A stretch of DNA of 64,000 nucleotides. Source: Collybia mongolica (Eukaryota > Basidiomycota > Agaricomycetes > Agaricales > Clitocybaceae). Positions 22,201 to 32,972 of this stretch are shown in pieces. Where the stretch lies: contig JAAXNY010000011.1 in the NCBI GenBank assembly GCA_013420905.1, forward strand, positions 992,001 to 1,056,000, in the 5' to 3' direction. A model generated the notes under the pieces. It was not told the DNA's origin and did no database searches. It saw nothing but the letters and a program-made list of their open reading frames with translations. Within the stretch, counting starts at the first letter, position 1, and every line of letters starts with the position of its first letter. A program made the position numbers and the translations under genes.

Positions 22201-22673
22201 GTTATTTGAGACATAGGCACAATGTACTGTATATAAGGTGCCCCTTCCTCTCCATGGAAGGGCACCTTTGCAATAGACTTGGGCTGTGTTCTCTACTCAT
22301 AGCCAAGCCTCTAGTGCTCTATGCTCATCCCTTCCCTGCATGGTTGTTCATACTGTGTATACTGCTCCCTGTCTGAGCCTCTTGGCAACATGACCCCTTA
22401 CAGAAGTGCAACAAGTATTTGGCAAGCTCAAATGTGTGGTCATATTACACCTTCATGTTGTGTATCCATCGGGCCTTCCATGATGTCAAGCTACTCCCTG
22501 TAGCCTACAATCTAATTCTAGGACAATGCCTGACAAGTGTTCCAGAACCAAACTTATCAATGACAAAAAGTAATATAAAGTTGAATAGATTCTGAATAGC
22601 TAGTTCTATTGCAACAACCTGGTTCTAGAAATATAAAGAAAAGTTAATCAAAAAAAAAACATAAGGACTCGTA
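19257..22673. mobile_element. TIR-bounded element inserted in P450-B
   Basis: A 17-bp perfect inverted repeat, TACGAGTCCTTATGTTT, sits at 19257-19273 and, reverse-complemented, at 22657-22673. The left copy starts exactly where P450-B homology stops, which supports it being a true element end. The 3.4-kb interior is AT-rich, nearly CpG-free, contains three roughly 240-bp tandem repeats and no recognisable transposase, so it would be non-autonomous. No target-site duplication can be shown because P450 sequence does not resume next to the right end. Confidence 0.55.
19640..20345 (+). repeat. Three degenerate tandem units of about 240 bp
   Basis: Landmarks TTCCCACA(A/C)TA followed by TTGCATATCT(C/T) and AC(A/T)CAATTTAAATTGCTA-like sequence recur near 19,669, 19,913 and 20,151, giving a period of about 240 bp. 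A further copy of AGCCAAACAA lies near 20,350. The units are clearly diverged. Confidence 0.75.
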
Positions 22674-23239
22674 TCTGCCAGTAATGGCCCTCTACCTCAA
22701 GTTGCCAACATCTGGTAAAATTTTAACCTTTATACCTGGAAACATGCTTTTACCTCTCATTAATTTCAAGGGCCATGCATAGGTATGAATAAATGATGTA
22801 GACAACTTATACCATTCTTACTTCTTTTCAGGGATGTATAACTCTTTCTGGAACCCAATGAATTCTGTCCCAATCATTTCTTAGACTCTTCCAGCAAAGT
22901 TAATTACAAGCCTTTAGACAATATGCCTCAGGTCATGCTCAGTAAAAAGCAGAAGTTGATCTGTGGTCAGTGAATGGTTGGCTTTTAGTCAGGTTTGGAC
23001 TCAGGACTGACTAATATGCATTTTTGAGACATTTCACCAACTAGCTCTAGTCAATTGATGATCACACTTAGTCAAGCCCTAGTCAGTGACAGGTCAGTCA
23101 ATGCACATCAGTTATTATTTAAATTCTCAGTCATCCATTAGTCAACTCTGGGTCAGTGTTCTATCAATTAATGTTGGCAAGTGGTTATTCTATTGTATTA
23201 TTACTAGTACAAAGGTGTTGGTCTAGCTACACCACCATA
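22674..23239. other. CpG-poor repeat-derived DNA between TIR element and LINE
   Basis: No gene. Clustered AGTCAG/TTAGTCA motifs at 22,980-23,160 resemble those at 17,700-17,790, suggesting fragments of one repeat family. The 3' boundary of the LINE is placed near 23,240 by the end of recognisable coding sequence and is approximate. Confidence 0.45.
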
Positions 23240-23309
23240 ACACCTTAAAATTGGTCCTCCCTACTGTTTCCCCTGACATTGGGCAGGGTTGTTTCTGTGG
23301 TGCAGCTGG

Positions 23310-26300
23310 GGCTTTCTTAGCAGGGGGGGGGGTTAGGTTGCCAAAGACTGTTTGGAATCAACCTGTGCTGGCAATGAAGTTGAAGAGGGTGGAGAAGAGC
23401 TTTGTTTTTGATAGCATCCTTGTCAGGTTTCCTGAGTCGTGGCCAATCGCTTTTCAGAGGGTGTTCTGTGCATTTTGGTGGGTGGGGCATCTGAGTAGGT
23501 AGTGGTGGATGGTTTTGTTGTGTTGTCAGCAGCATGGGCATTGTGGTGACTCTGTCTTCTTGATGTGGTGAAGGTGAGCTGCTAGTGGGATGTGTCCTGT
23601 GCATAGTTGTGTCATTAAGCTTGCATGTTTTTGTGGTAGCTCTGCAATGAGTTTGCAGTACACTTTCAATGGCAGCATCAGGTCTGTGTGTTTGAGCTTA
23701 TCACAATGCTTTGAGGTGGCCCATAGCTTTTTTGCTCTTGCCTTGAGCTTCTTTTCGAATCTTTGTTTTAGTGCCAATTTGCTCCATGGTAAGCATGTTG
23801 CCAGTAGTTTAGGCAGTTGCCTTGTGCTTGAGGAGTCCCCCACTGCCACCTTTTTTGCTTCTTTGTTTGCTGTTTCATTGCCGTTGATCCCCTGGTGTCC
23901 TGGTGTCCATCTAATGGTAATTTGTAGTTGTGGGTGTATCTTTAGTAGTTCTACAAGGTCAGTATGGAATGCATCTAGAATATAATGTGCTGCTGCTGGG
24001 TGGTTCAATGTGGTGGCCATGATTGTTGCTTGGTTGTTGATACAAATGGTTACATTGCATACATGCTGTTGTTTGGATATCAGTTTGAGGGCCATGAGTG
24101 CTCCGATGCATTCACCTTCATACACTATGTGGAATGCTGCCACTTCTAGTTTGTACCTTAGTGTTGCCTTCCTCTCCCCTTGCCAATATAGTACTGCCGC
24201 AGCTCCTATCTTCTCTCCTATCCCCAATCCATCAGTGTATATCTTGAGTTCAGTTTGGTTGTTCTTGTTGTCTTCCACTGCTTTCTCCTTTGTGTCTGCT
24301 ATTTTGGTTCTGATATCTGGTTTCCATTTTGTGTTGTGTCGGGTTGCTTCTATTTTCTCTATCTTTGATGGGTTCAGTTTGTATGTGGTCATGAGGTCAT
24401 GTAGGAGTGTGTGGTGGGTTTTTGTGGGCTTCATTGCATTTTGTGCTGGTTTGTGTAGTGGGTGAGTTTTTGGTAAGGTGGCTAGGTGGAGTGCAGCTCA
24501 GTGTCAATGTTGTTCAATGAGTAGGTGGAAGGGCAGAAGGTTGGATAGGGCATCCAGGGTTTCTGTTGGGGTTGTATGCATACCTCCTGTTATCATTAGT
24601 GTGGCCTTCCTCTGTACTGTGGCTAGCTTGTTGATTATTGCTCTCCCACTTCATTGAGCATTGGGCTTTTTCTTCACATTGTGCTGTGGGATGAGGAAGA
24701 TGTCTGCTGCATATAGCATGCAGGGGACTGCAATGGAGAGGTAGAGTTTTTGGATGTATTTAGCTGAGATTCCCTTCGATGCTCTTGCAAGCCATTCAAA
24801 TTGTACCATCCAGTCTTGGCCCTTGGCCAGTGTGGCAGCTCCTTGCCCTTTCCACATTAGGTTGTGGTCAACTATGATGCCTAGAAACTTTACTTTGTCT
24901 TTTGATGGGATTCTGTGTGTTTTCTGGTCAATGTTGAGGGTGAGCGCAGTTTGGGGCATTAGTATTCTTCTATTTCAGATGAACAGGTGGGGTATTTGCT
25001 TCTTTGCCATGTCAAGGAGCTGGAATTTGTTGATTCCAAACTTGCAGTTGTGCTGTGTTACCCATGCAAATACACCATTGGAGCATCCCATGATGTCTTT
25101 CAGCTTTCAGTGGGTTTCCATGAAGTTTTCTCCTGTTACAACAATGACTGCATCATCAACAAATAGAAGGATCCATTCCCCATCTTTCAGGATTGGGATC
25201 TTTAGTAGGTCCACATTGTATATTAGGTAGCATATTCCTGAAAAGGGGTCTCCCTGGTCTAGTCCGTCGTTGATCTTGAATTGTGGTGAGTAGTGGTCAT
25301 CAAAGGTGAGGGATGTCCGTCAGCTTTCAAGTCTGCGTTTCATCCATTCTGTGTATTCTGGGGGGATTCCCCTTCATCGCATGTTATGTAACAGTCAGTC
25401 TACTGCCACACTTGGGAATGCTCCTTTGACATCAAGGAAGAGCGCCGAGGTGACTTTCTTTTTTCACCATGCATCCTTGACTGTTTTTGTTAGCAGGTGT
25501 ATTGAGTCTGTTGTGGTTCTCCCTGGTCTGGCACTGAAGTGGTTGGCTGGAAGAATGTTGTGTATCTCACACATGACTGATATGTCTTTGGTCATGCACA
25601 TGTTCATGAGGTGCGCCAGTCTGTTTGAGAGGATTATGGGCTGCCATGCTGCTGGTGTCGTATAGTCAGGCTTACCTGGTTTCTTTAGTACTAGTGTCTC
25701 CGTGACTGCCCAGTCATCCAGATAGTGTTTGAGTGTGTGTGTGGCTTGGAATAATGGGCCTAGGTGTGGGACAAGGATGCTGTGTGCATGCATGAACACA
25801 CAGTTTGGTATGGTGCCTGAGTGTATGGCTTTGTAGGGTTTCATCTTGTGGATTGCTTGGTCTATTTGGTTGTTAGTGATGTTTACAAATGCCCACTTTG
25901 GTGCTGGGTATGGGGGGTTGGGAGGGACTGATGATGTTGCTGGCTTTGGGGGGAAAAAGGTCTTGAAGAGTAGTTTGCTCTTGCTTTTGTTGTCGCTTGC
26001 CTCCTTTATGATTCATTTTGTGACTGGATCCCTTATTTGCAGGGTTGGGATCCTGGAGTGTCCTGCATCTGTTGCTGGGCCAGTTACCAGGCGGCTTGCT
26101 GTCCAGACACTTGTTTTGTCAAGCCCTTCCAGCCAGGCTACCCAATGTTCTACTTTTGCTGTTTGGATTGCTTTGGAGAAGTTGTTTTGTTTGCAGCAAT
26201 ACTGTTCATGGACTGGGTGTTCACAGTTGTGGGTGTTGCATTTTGATTTTTTAGCTAGTTGCCATGTCTCCTTTTGGGCTGTTGCTAGGTCAGTGTTCCA

Positions 26301-27230
26301 CCACCATTTGGAGTATGGGCATGGTCTTGTGTTAGGGACATGTTTTTTCATGGCATCTTGTATTGCTCGGTTGAGCACCTCAAGTCAAAGGTCAAACATG
26401 GGTATGTCTCCAATTTCCTCTGTTCTGGTAGGCTATCAATGTTTTTTGTTAGTGTTTTTCTGAATTCCGTCCAGTCTGTTTGCTGATAATTTAGCCTCGG
26501 TGTCCACTCCTTTGTATCTGTGGGTATGTCTATCATTGTCATGATTGGGAAGTGGTCAGTTTGGATTGGTGTGTTGCTTTTGTTTACCTTGCAGATTATT
26601 ATGTCATCAAGGAGATCTTCAGAGCAGAATACATTGTCTACCCTCATGCAGTTACCTGAATTGTTAGCTTGTAGGGTGGGTATTTCTGGTGGAAGGGCCA
26701 TCTTCATGTTGTGTTGTCTGAGGTTGTGCTAGGTGCATCTTGAGAAGAGATGGTTGTTTTGGGTTTCATCCCAGAGGGGGCTGTGTCGATTGAAGTCCCC
26801 CATCCACATGGTTTGTAGTGGCCTTTGTCAGGCTTGTTGGCGTGCTGGGTCTCACATGTAGTTTGCAAGGTGGTTGAGGCTTGCATTGTGATTGCAGTCA
26901 TTGTATATGTTTATTATGTGGAGGGTGCCGTATTCCCCATGGAGTTGTATGCCAATGATGTCTTGCAATTTGAAGGGGATCTTTGTCCATGAGTCTGTGG
27001 TGAGGTTAGTATTCACAAGTATGATGGAGCATGTGGCTCTGGTGTTAGTTTTGTGATTAGTTGGATATATTACATCCCAGTGTGGGTTGGCACAGGTTTG
27101 TCCCTTGAAGTCAATGTATGGTTCTTGTAGCAGACAAATGTTGTATTCATGACTTTTCATCATGCTGAGGAGGTGCTGTTGTCCATCGAGGGATCGGTTG
27201 ATGTTTTGTTGCCATATCTTTAGTTGTCAG
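23310..27230 (-). pseudogene. LINE ORF2 (endonuclease, reverse transcriptase, RNase H), broken
   Basis: Domains in order: AP-endonuclease from about 27,225 (IWQQNINRSLDGQQHLL, LLQEPYIDFKGQT, WMGDFNRHSPLWDE); reverse transcriptase (LFLDVKGAFPSV, NDGLDQGDPFSG, catalytic LLFVDDAVIVV); RNase H at about 24,350-23,830 (IYTDGLGIGEKIGAA, YEGECIGALMAL, TPGHQGINGNETANKEAK); C-terminal CPCC...HH..LRCP finger. At least eleven nonsense codons are TGA at places where Arg is expected, including 24651, 24504, 24498, 24975, 25107, 25320, 25374, 25395, 25464, 23526 and 23454. There is one frameshift near 26,430. Two RNase H positions that are usually Asp read Asn (INNQA and ANKEAK). Confidence 0.88.
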
Positions 27231-27737
27231 GTTGCTGGCTGTGGTTGTGGTTCTGGTGTCTCATTCATTATGTATGACTGGGTGTTCTGGCATGGATGCG
27301 CTGCGTGCTTGGTTCTGCTGGTTCTGTCATATCTGCGTTGGCTGCTTGTTGTCGGCACCTTCATCATCATCATTGTTATTGTCTGCCCAGGATTGTGGTG
27401 TGGTTTTGTTTCTTTGCATTGTGTGTGGTGGTTGTTCCCTTTGTTGTGTGGGCCTCACTGCAGTGATGGTGGTGGGGGATAGAAATTGGTTGAGGTTGGC
27501 TTGTACTTTCTTTGCGGCTTCTCCCCCATCTCAAGTTGCTCTTGTCATTGTGCCCGTTGTCCTCTGTTTTCATCCCTCCTTTGCTATGTCCCTAGCATTC
27601 AGGGCTGGCTTGTTGGTATGTTTACTGTGGGGGCCTGCTGTCTGCCATTCCGTGTTGCTTTCCTCCTCTTGGGTCTCTGCTGTCTTGTTATTCTCATTGC
27701 TCCCTCCTTCTCCCTGTCCCCCTCCTGCTAGTCATCC

Positions 27738-29379
27738 TCATCCCCTCCTGTCCTCTCTGCTCCTTCCCTGCATCCAACCTCCACTTGTTTTGGAGCCATC
27801 TTGCTGCCAGGTTGCATCTTGGTCATTTGTGTATATGTCTGCATGGTTTGCTGGTGTCCATGTCCAGGGCTTGTTGGCAGTGGGGTAGTATTTGTAATGG
27901 GTATCTGGTAGGTGCAAATGTAGTTTGGTTAGTGTGGAAAGGAAAAGGGGGCAGTGACAGTCACTGGCCCCATGGCCTCTTGCCTCAGGGCCTGTGCAGT
28001 TGCTACATTTATAATCATCTTGGTTTATTACCTTGCATGTTGTCATGTGGTGATGGCCTGCGCATTTGGCACACACATCATGTGTGTGTTGGCATCTCGC
28101 TGCCATATGGCCATCTGCCATTTTTTGGCATTTCATGTATCTCATGGGTTCAGGTAGGAGCTTTCGGAGTAGCACATGCCTTCCCTCCACAAAGGTTCCA
28201 TGGTGTATTGCATGGTTGGCTGCTTCTCAGCTTGTGAAGCCAAAGATGGCATGTGCTGATTGCTGTCCTTCCTTCTGCTTGCGTGCTGCCTTGATATACC
28301 CCACATGTTGTAGGGATCCATCAGGGAGTCCACTGTTGTATTCTACTCTGTCAATTGTGCTTCATATGTCCGGGTTGAATGTGGTGGGGATGTATTTGGT
28401 TATGCAGTTTAGTAGGTGGTGGTGGAATTGGGACATACCTTCAGAGTATGATAAGAAGCTTTTCATTGTATCTGGCTTTTTGATCCATTTTGCTGCTTCT
28501 TGTGAGTTCATGTGGTATAGTACTGATCCGCCCTTGATTTTTGTTGTGCCAATGAAGGTGGTGGCCGGTGGGGCATCTGAGGCAGCCATGCCCATTAGGT
28601 TGATAGCAACATTTGCTTTTTCCACTAGCTCCTTCTCTGTCAGTGTTTCTGTGCTCCTTTTTTCTGTTTCTGGCATTGGGTCTATCCATATTCTGGTTTT
28701 GGCAGTGTTTCCCTTTGAAATGATTTCTTGGTGAATTGGTGGGATGTTTTGTCAAGCTGCAGCTGTGGCATATCCTTGTGGTTGCTGTGTTTCTCTGTCC
28801 TCTGGTGTGTGTCTGTCTTCCTTGGTTGTTTTCCGGGTCTTGTCAGATGTTTGTTGTGCATTTTCTGCGAGAGTGCCAATGGTGTTGATTATTTCTTCTT
28901 GTTTTTCCATGGTGTTCCATAAGGTGTTTGCTGTTTCACATATGTTGTCCATGGACATCTCTATTTTTGATATGAGGGTGGTCAGTTTCTCCGTGACCAC
29001 ATTGGCAATGGTCTCCATGGTCTTCTCTCTGTTTGTTTTGTCTAATAGGTATGCTATGGCATGTATGTATGCTCCCTGTCAAGACCTTAGGTGCTTTCGG
29101 TATGGTGGATAATTGTAATAGGACGAATGTGATGATTTCAAGGGTAACAGGCTCACTGGGGACTAGGTACCCCTCAACAATTAACTGCCCTTTTGCTTGT
29201 TTTGCATCTCTCACTTTTGTTACAATGTCCATAGCTTCTTCTGACTCTTTTCTCATTTTCTTGCTTGTCACGTTTGAGTTTGAGGGTGAGTTTCAGGTTG
29301 CTGGGCATGTGGTGATTGTTGTGTTCCCTGGTGTTGGTGTTGGTGCTGCTTTTGCTCTGTTGTTTTGTGGTATTGACAT
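27738..29379 (-). pseudogene. LINE ORF1 (gag-like, zinc knuckles), broken
   Basis: RNA-binding structural protein of the retrotransposon. The start ATG is at 29379 (MSIPQNNRAKAAPTP). A long Lys/Thr/Glu-rich region with helical segments follows, and the C-terminal half carries Cys/His clusters (CQKMADGHMAARC, CAKCAGHHHMTTC, CSNCTGPEARGHGASDC). At least four in-frame stops interrupt it, for example TGA after TTCPAT near 29,295, where an Arg codon CGA would fit. The coding strand is strongly A/C-rich and CpG-poor. Confidence 0.8.
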
Positions 29380-29480
29380 TTTATTCTTAGTTTACTCTTA
29401 GTGTAGTGTCTGGGTGCATGTATGATATCGAGTGAAGAGCAATTGCTGTGGTGCCTTCAGAGTTGTTAGCAGGTGTTGTT

Positions 29481-29892
29481 GTGCCGGGGTCCTGGTCGGG
29501 GTGCCACTGTGGTTGTTGCCAAGGAGAGACTTTTAACTGTATCTGTTAGAGAGCAGGATGAGTAGTGTGGCTTAGGTATGGTGGCACAGTAGCAGATAGG
29601 AACAAAGCAAGTAGCATAGCACAAGGAAGGAAAGGGAAGCCACGACACAGCAGCTGGAGCTGTTCAGGGCAGGTCTTACAAACTTTGAAGAAAAGAAAAA
29701 CCTATTTTCATAAGCCAGTAACCAAGAACCCTTGTTCATGTAAGCAGAAAACCAAAAACAAGGAAAGATTTCTCAAAACTCTTGGCAGTTTATTTTGGCT
29801 TGGTAAACACACAAGCCTGACTACTGGCTGACCTCAAAAAGACATCCAGACCAGGGCCAGACCTGTGTGCCACCTAACACTGACTAGCCTTT
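29481..29892. other. Repeat-derived DNA between LINE and P450-B 3' part
   Basis: CpG-poor sequence without coding potential. It separates the LINE 5' end from the point (about 29,893) where P450-B homology resumes at the haem-binding loop. I could not assign it to a repeat family. Confidence 0.4.
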
Positions 29893-30263
29893 TTACTGAG
29901 GGTCATGTTGCATATGGATTTGGCAGACAGTGAGCTGAAAGTTCGTCATTGCCTTGCTATGTATAACAAGTAATATCCATAGAATCTGCTTGGGATTGAA
30001 TCTGGTGAACCAATTGTTGTTCATCAATATTGCCTGTATGTTGTGGGCCCGGGATATAGAGAGAGCTATGGACAACCAAGGAAACCCAATCATGCATCAA
30101 CTGTGTTGATGAAGGAATAATTGTGTGAGTAGCCAGAACATTATTCCCTAGTAGTAAATAAGTTCATCTTTGGATCTTCAGGAGACTTGTGCTATTCATT
30201 GTATGATCAAGTTGTGATCAGATGATGTTGTTACTGTATTGGAGCAAGCAAAGACCAACAAGT
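29893..30263 (+). pseudogene. Cytochrome P450 B pseudogene, 3' part
   Basis: Matches P450-A from GHVAFGFGRR to the C-terminus: GHVAYGFGRQ, then an intron remnant, then LGLNLVNQLLFINIACMLWARDIERAMDNQGN, split here for description into LGLNLVNQLLFINI and ACMLWARDIERAM. The haem loop is degraded and the cysteine is not recoverable in frame. Homology ends near 30,263. About 250 bp equivalent to P450-A 12,900-13,118 are missing between this piece and the middle piece. Confidence 0.8.
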
Positions 30264-31203
30264 GAATCTGATGTCAGGCCAAATCACCAAGGTTTGCATT
30301 CAACTTGACTACTGCATTGCATGTGGCATTAACTCCAGGGTGTAAGATTAGATATATTTCTGCACTCAAATTTTGTATACTTATCATATGTTTTGCAAGA
30401 AATTGCAAGCAAGCCAGGGTGATGGTACTTGAGCATAAGTCTCAAACTTGATATTCTTGAATTTTCTGAAATTCCTAAGGAGCTCCTAGCTACTCCTGTA
30501 TTCAGAGATGGTAACATGTTATGAACCTCACTTGACCTTGAACCAAGTGATGGAAAATCCTTCTGGTAAATTGCAAGTTTCTCCCAGTTGATGAAAGGGG
30601 ATCTCAGAGATAATTCCTGAACTGGACTTGGTCTGTTTTTTGTAATTGCCATTCCCTCCAGTTTATTCAACTGTTCAAGCCTTAATCATTATTTTATCAC
30701 ACTGTTTATCTCTTTCCATATGGTGAGTTTGGACTTTTGGCTTCCATTATGAGCAACTGAACAGTGTTGTCCCACTCAAGTCTGATCAACATTGTGGTGA
30801 ACCCCATAGAGGTTTGCTTTTTTGGGTGAGAGGTTGATACATTCCACACAATTGGAGAAGATGTCCTAATGCTCCAGGATAATGGTACATCAACCTTGGA
30901 TATCCTTTCTAAACATGGTGAGTACTGGTCTTTGTAATGTGGTGGTGATCTTGTCTAGTTCTGTTATGGGAACACTTTTGGAATAAGTCTAGTATATATA
31001 GTTTCCAATGGCCCTGTTATCTCCTACCTGACTATGTGCCTGAGCAGGAGGGCATGCACTGTGTGCCAGTAGTAAGTGTCTTCTTTGTGATACGTCATGT
31101 TTGTCTCCCCTTGTAGATCGGGTTAGAGAACGCATGACCATCCACATTCTGATTGAAGGTTCGTCGCTGGAAATGAACGCCATTTACCCTTGTCTCCCTT
31201 ATC
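30264..31203. other. P450-B downstream region and right edge of CpG-poor block
   Basis: No gene seen. The first about 100 bp resemble the sequence downstream of P450-C (31,650-31,720), indicating a shared ancestral 3' flank. CpG returns to normal frequency from about 31,080 onward, marking the edge of the transposon-associated CpG-poor block. Confidence 0.5.
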
Positions 31204-31616
31204 ATGTCTCAGCTTCTATACCCAATATCAACAGCCTGCTTAAATTACTTGCTTTGATGATCACGCTTAAGTATTTCCATTATCGCTCTCAAATCTATAG
31301 TGGCAGACCCCCATTTATAATGGCGGGAGATATACTATCAGGAGGTCTGAACTTTTGATTACTAACTTAAAATGACCCGTAAGTTTTATACGGACAATCA
31401 AGGTAATCCGGTTGTGCCGTCGAGCGTTGACTGTGTTGACGAGGGAATAATTGTGTGAGTTAACAGTCCTTCACTTCACACTGGTAGTAAATGATCGATA
31501 TTCCAACCTATCTTCGATTTTCCAGAAGGCCTGCACTATTCACCTGTAAGATTAAGCCGCGATCGGATGATATAGTCATGGTGTTGGAGCAAGCGAAGAC
31601 AGAGAAAGCCACTTAG
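31204..31616 (+). pseudogene. Cytochrome P450 C, internally deleted pseudogene
   Basis: The start ATG 31204 and the hydrophobic anchor (LLKLLALMITLKYFH) are kept, as are the RSQIYSGRPPFIMAG region and the C-terminal exons (CVDEGIIV; RPALFTCKIKPRSDD; stop 31614-31616). The WPPGPRGLPILG exon and everything from the middle of the protein through the haem-binding loop are deleted. The two deletion joins lie at about 31,277 (YFH|YRSQ) and about 31,390. It cannot encode a P450. It is less CpG-depleted than P450-B, so it was inactivated by deletion rather than deamination. Confidence 0.88.
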
Positions 31617-32972
31617 CAGAGTATCATGTTCGACCACCCTGTAGTTGGGTCTTGGTCCCACTTGATTTTGGTATTGCGTGCGGCATCTATAGGGTGTGTA
31701 CGACTAAACCGAGACATTGCCCCATATTGTATATTGTAAACCTATCCCTTACTTTCAGGTCTAGATGTTGCAAGGGAAAGAAGAATTGTGTATGCTACTC
31801 TTGTTTAGTGCCATCGTCACCTGTCCGGATCCATGGATCGGATGCACGCCATTGATGAACGAACTCCTATGTCCTATCAACGATACGGTCTTCAGCGAGC
31901 TCAGATTTGGGTCTGTATCTGGGGCTGGAATGATAAGAAATGCACACACAAGGCCTAGGCTAGCCCGACTTGCCGTGATAAGAGTTTGGTTGACTTGGAC
32001 GTGATGTAACCGCCAGATCCCATTGATCTTGAGGAATGGAAGATTGTAATCCTTCCTGCTCGCCGACGAGAAGATCCATAAGTAGCGGTGTTATGCGCCT
32101 CATTTGTTTGAAGGGGGGTTTGGGTTTGGGAATCAAGCCGTAAGGGCCCGGGCGGCGTGTCTGGAGTTTGTCATCCGTGTATTGCATCCATTCGCCTGCT
32201 TTCTCTTAGGCCCAGTAGTGCGATCATGTAGGCGGTACTTGATAATTGGTAAATCTTGTTGGGTGACCCATCCTCAAAAATTTGGCGCTGACGGAGTTTC
32301 AATAAACTTGGTTATTACCATATGCATCCGCAATATGTTCAAGCTTGACCTGTTCACCACTAATGATTATAAAAGGGTGAGAAGGGTTCAACTATCATGG
32401 ATCTTGGCGAGTTTTCATTCGCGAGAAATCAGGTGCACAAATTCATCGAGCCAGGAGCATGAATTTGACAGGCGGGTATACTTATAATTCGAATGCACGC
32501 ATGTGTTCCGCGGATTGGAGCCAAGTTTAAAGCGCTTCTAGTTCACGCCGCATTCCTTCTCTATTCTTTGTATCACTCCCCAGCCTAGCAGGTACAAGTA
32601 CTAAACACTGATAATGGCAAGGCCAGTTGATCCTTTCGATGGCCTTCCCTGCTGTCCTGCTTGCTCCAAATCGCATCAAATCTTTCCAGTGCTGGAGCCA
32701 AAAGTTAAGATTCACTTTTTCGGGGAGTTTGAAGTCTGCTTGCAGTATCCATGACTTAGAACCGTTCCAAAGTTGGACACACCGGTATGAACGTTCTCTA
32801 ACGGAACGTGCCGCTCCACTATCTGACCACTAACCTTTTTTTTTTTGATCCTTACGGAATTTTTCCAGAAGACGCAGGTTTGGGCTGATTCACGCGTGTC
32901 CATCCCTACATCTCGTCGATATAAGCCGAAAAATCATACTTTCCCTTCCTACTGACTTTTACCTCCTCAGAC
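31617..32972. other. Intergenic region between P450-C and P450-D
   Basis: Contains the P450-C 3' flank and the P450-D promoter (GATATAAGCC near 32,920). Open frames such as 32,104-32,487 have no recognisable motif and no exon continuation. I see no supported gene. Confidence 0.5.

Larger units (their letters stand above)
23240..29480 (-). mobile_element. Tad1-type non-LTR retrotransposon (LINE), decayed
   Basis: Minus-strand element with the classical order ORF1 (gag-like, CCHC knuckles), then ORF2 with AP-endonuclease, reverse transcriptase, RNase H and a C-terminal Cys/His finger. Both ORFs are broken by many nonsense codons, so the element is dead in its present form. Element ends are inferred from coding content; I could not identify a target-site duplication or a clear 3' tail. 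Together with the flanking repeats it splits P450-B. Confidence 0.9.

Noticed and set aside
27232..27888. 218-codon plus-strand open frame, hydrophobic and Leu/Cys/Ser-rich
   Set aside because: It is the antisense of LINE ORF1/ORF2. The A/C-rich coding strand without CpG creates long open frames on the complement; other plus-strand frames at 23.6-29.4 kb have the same cause.
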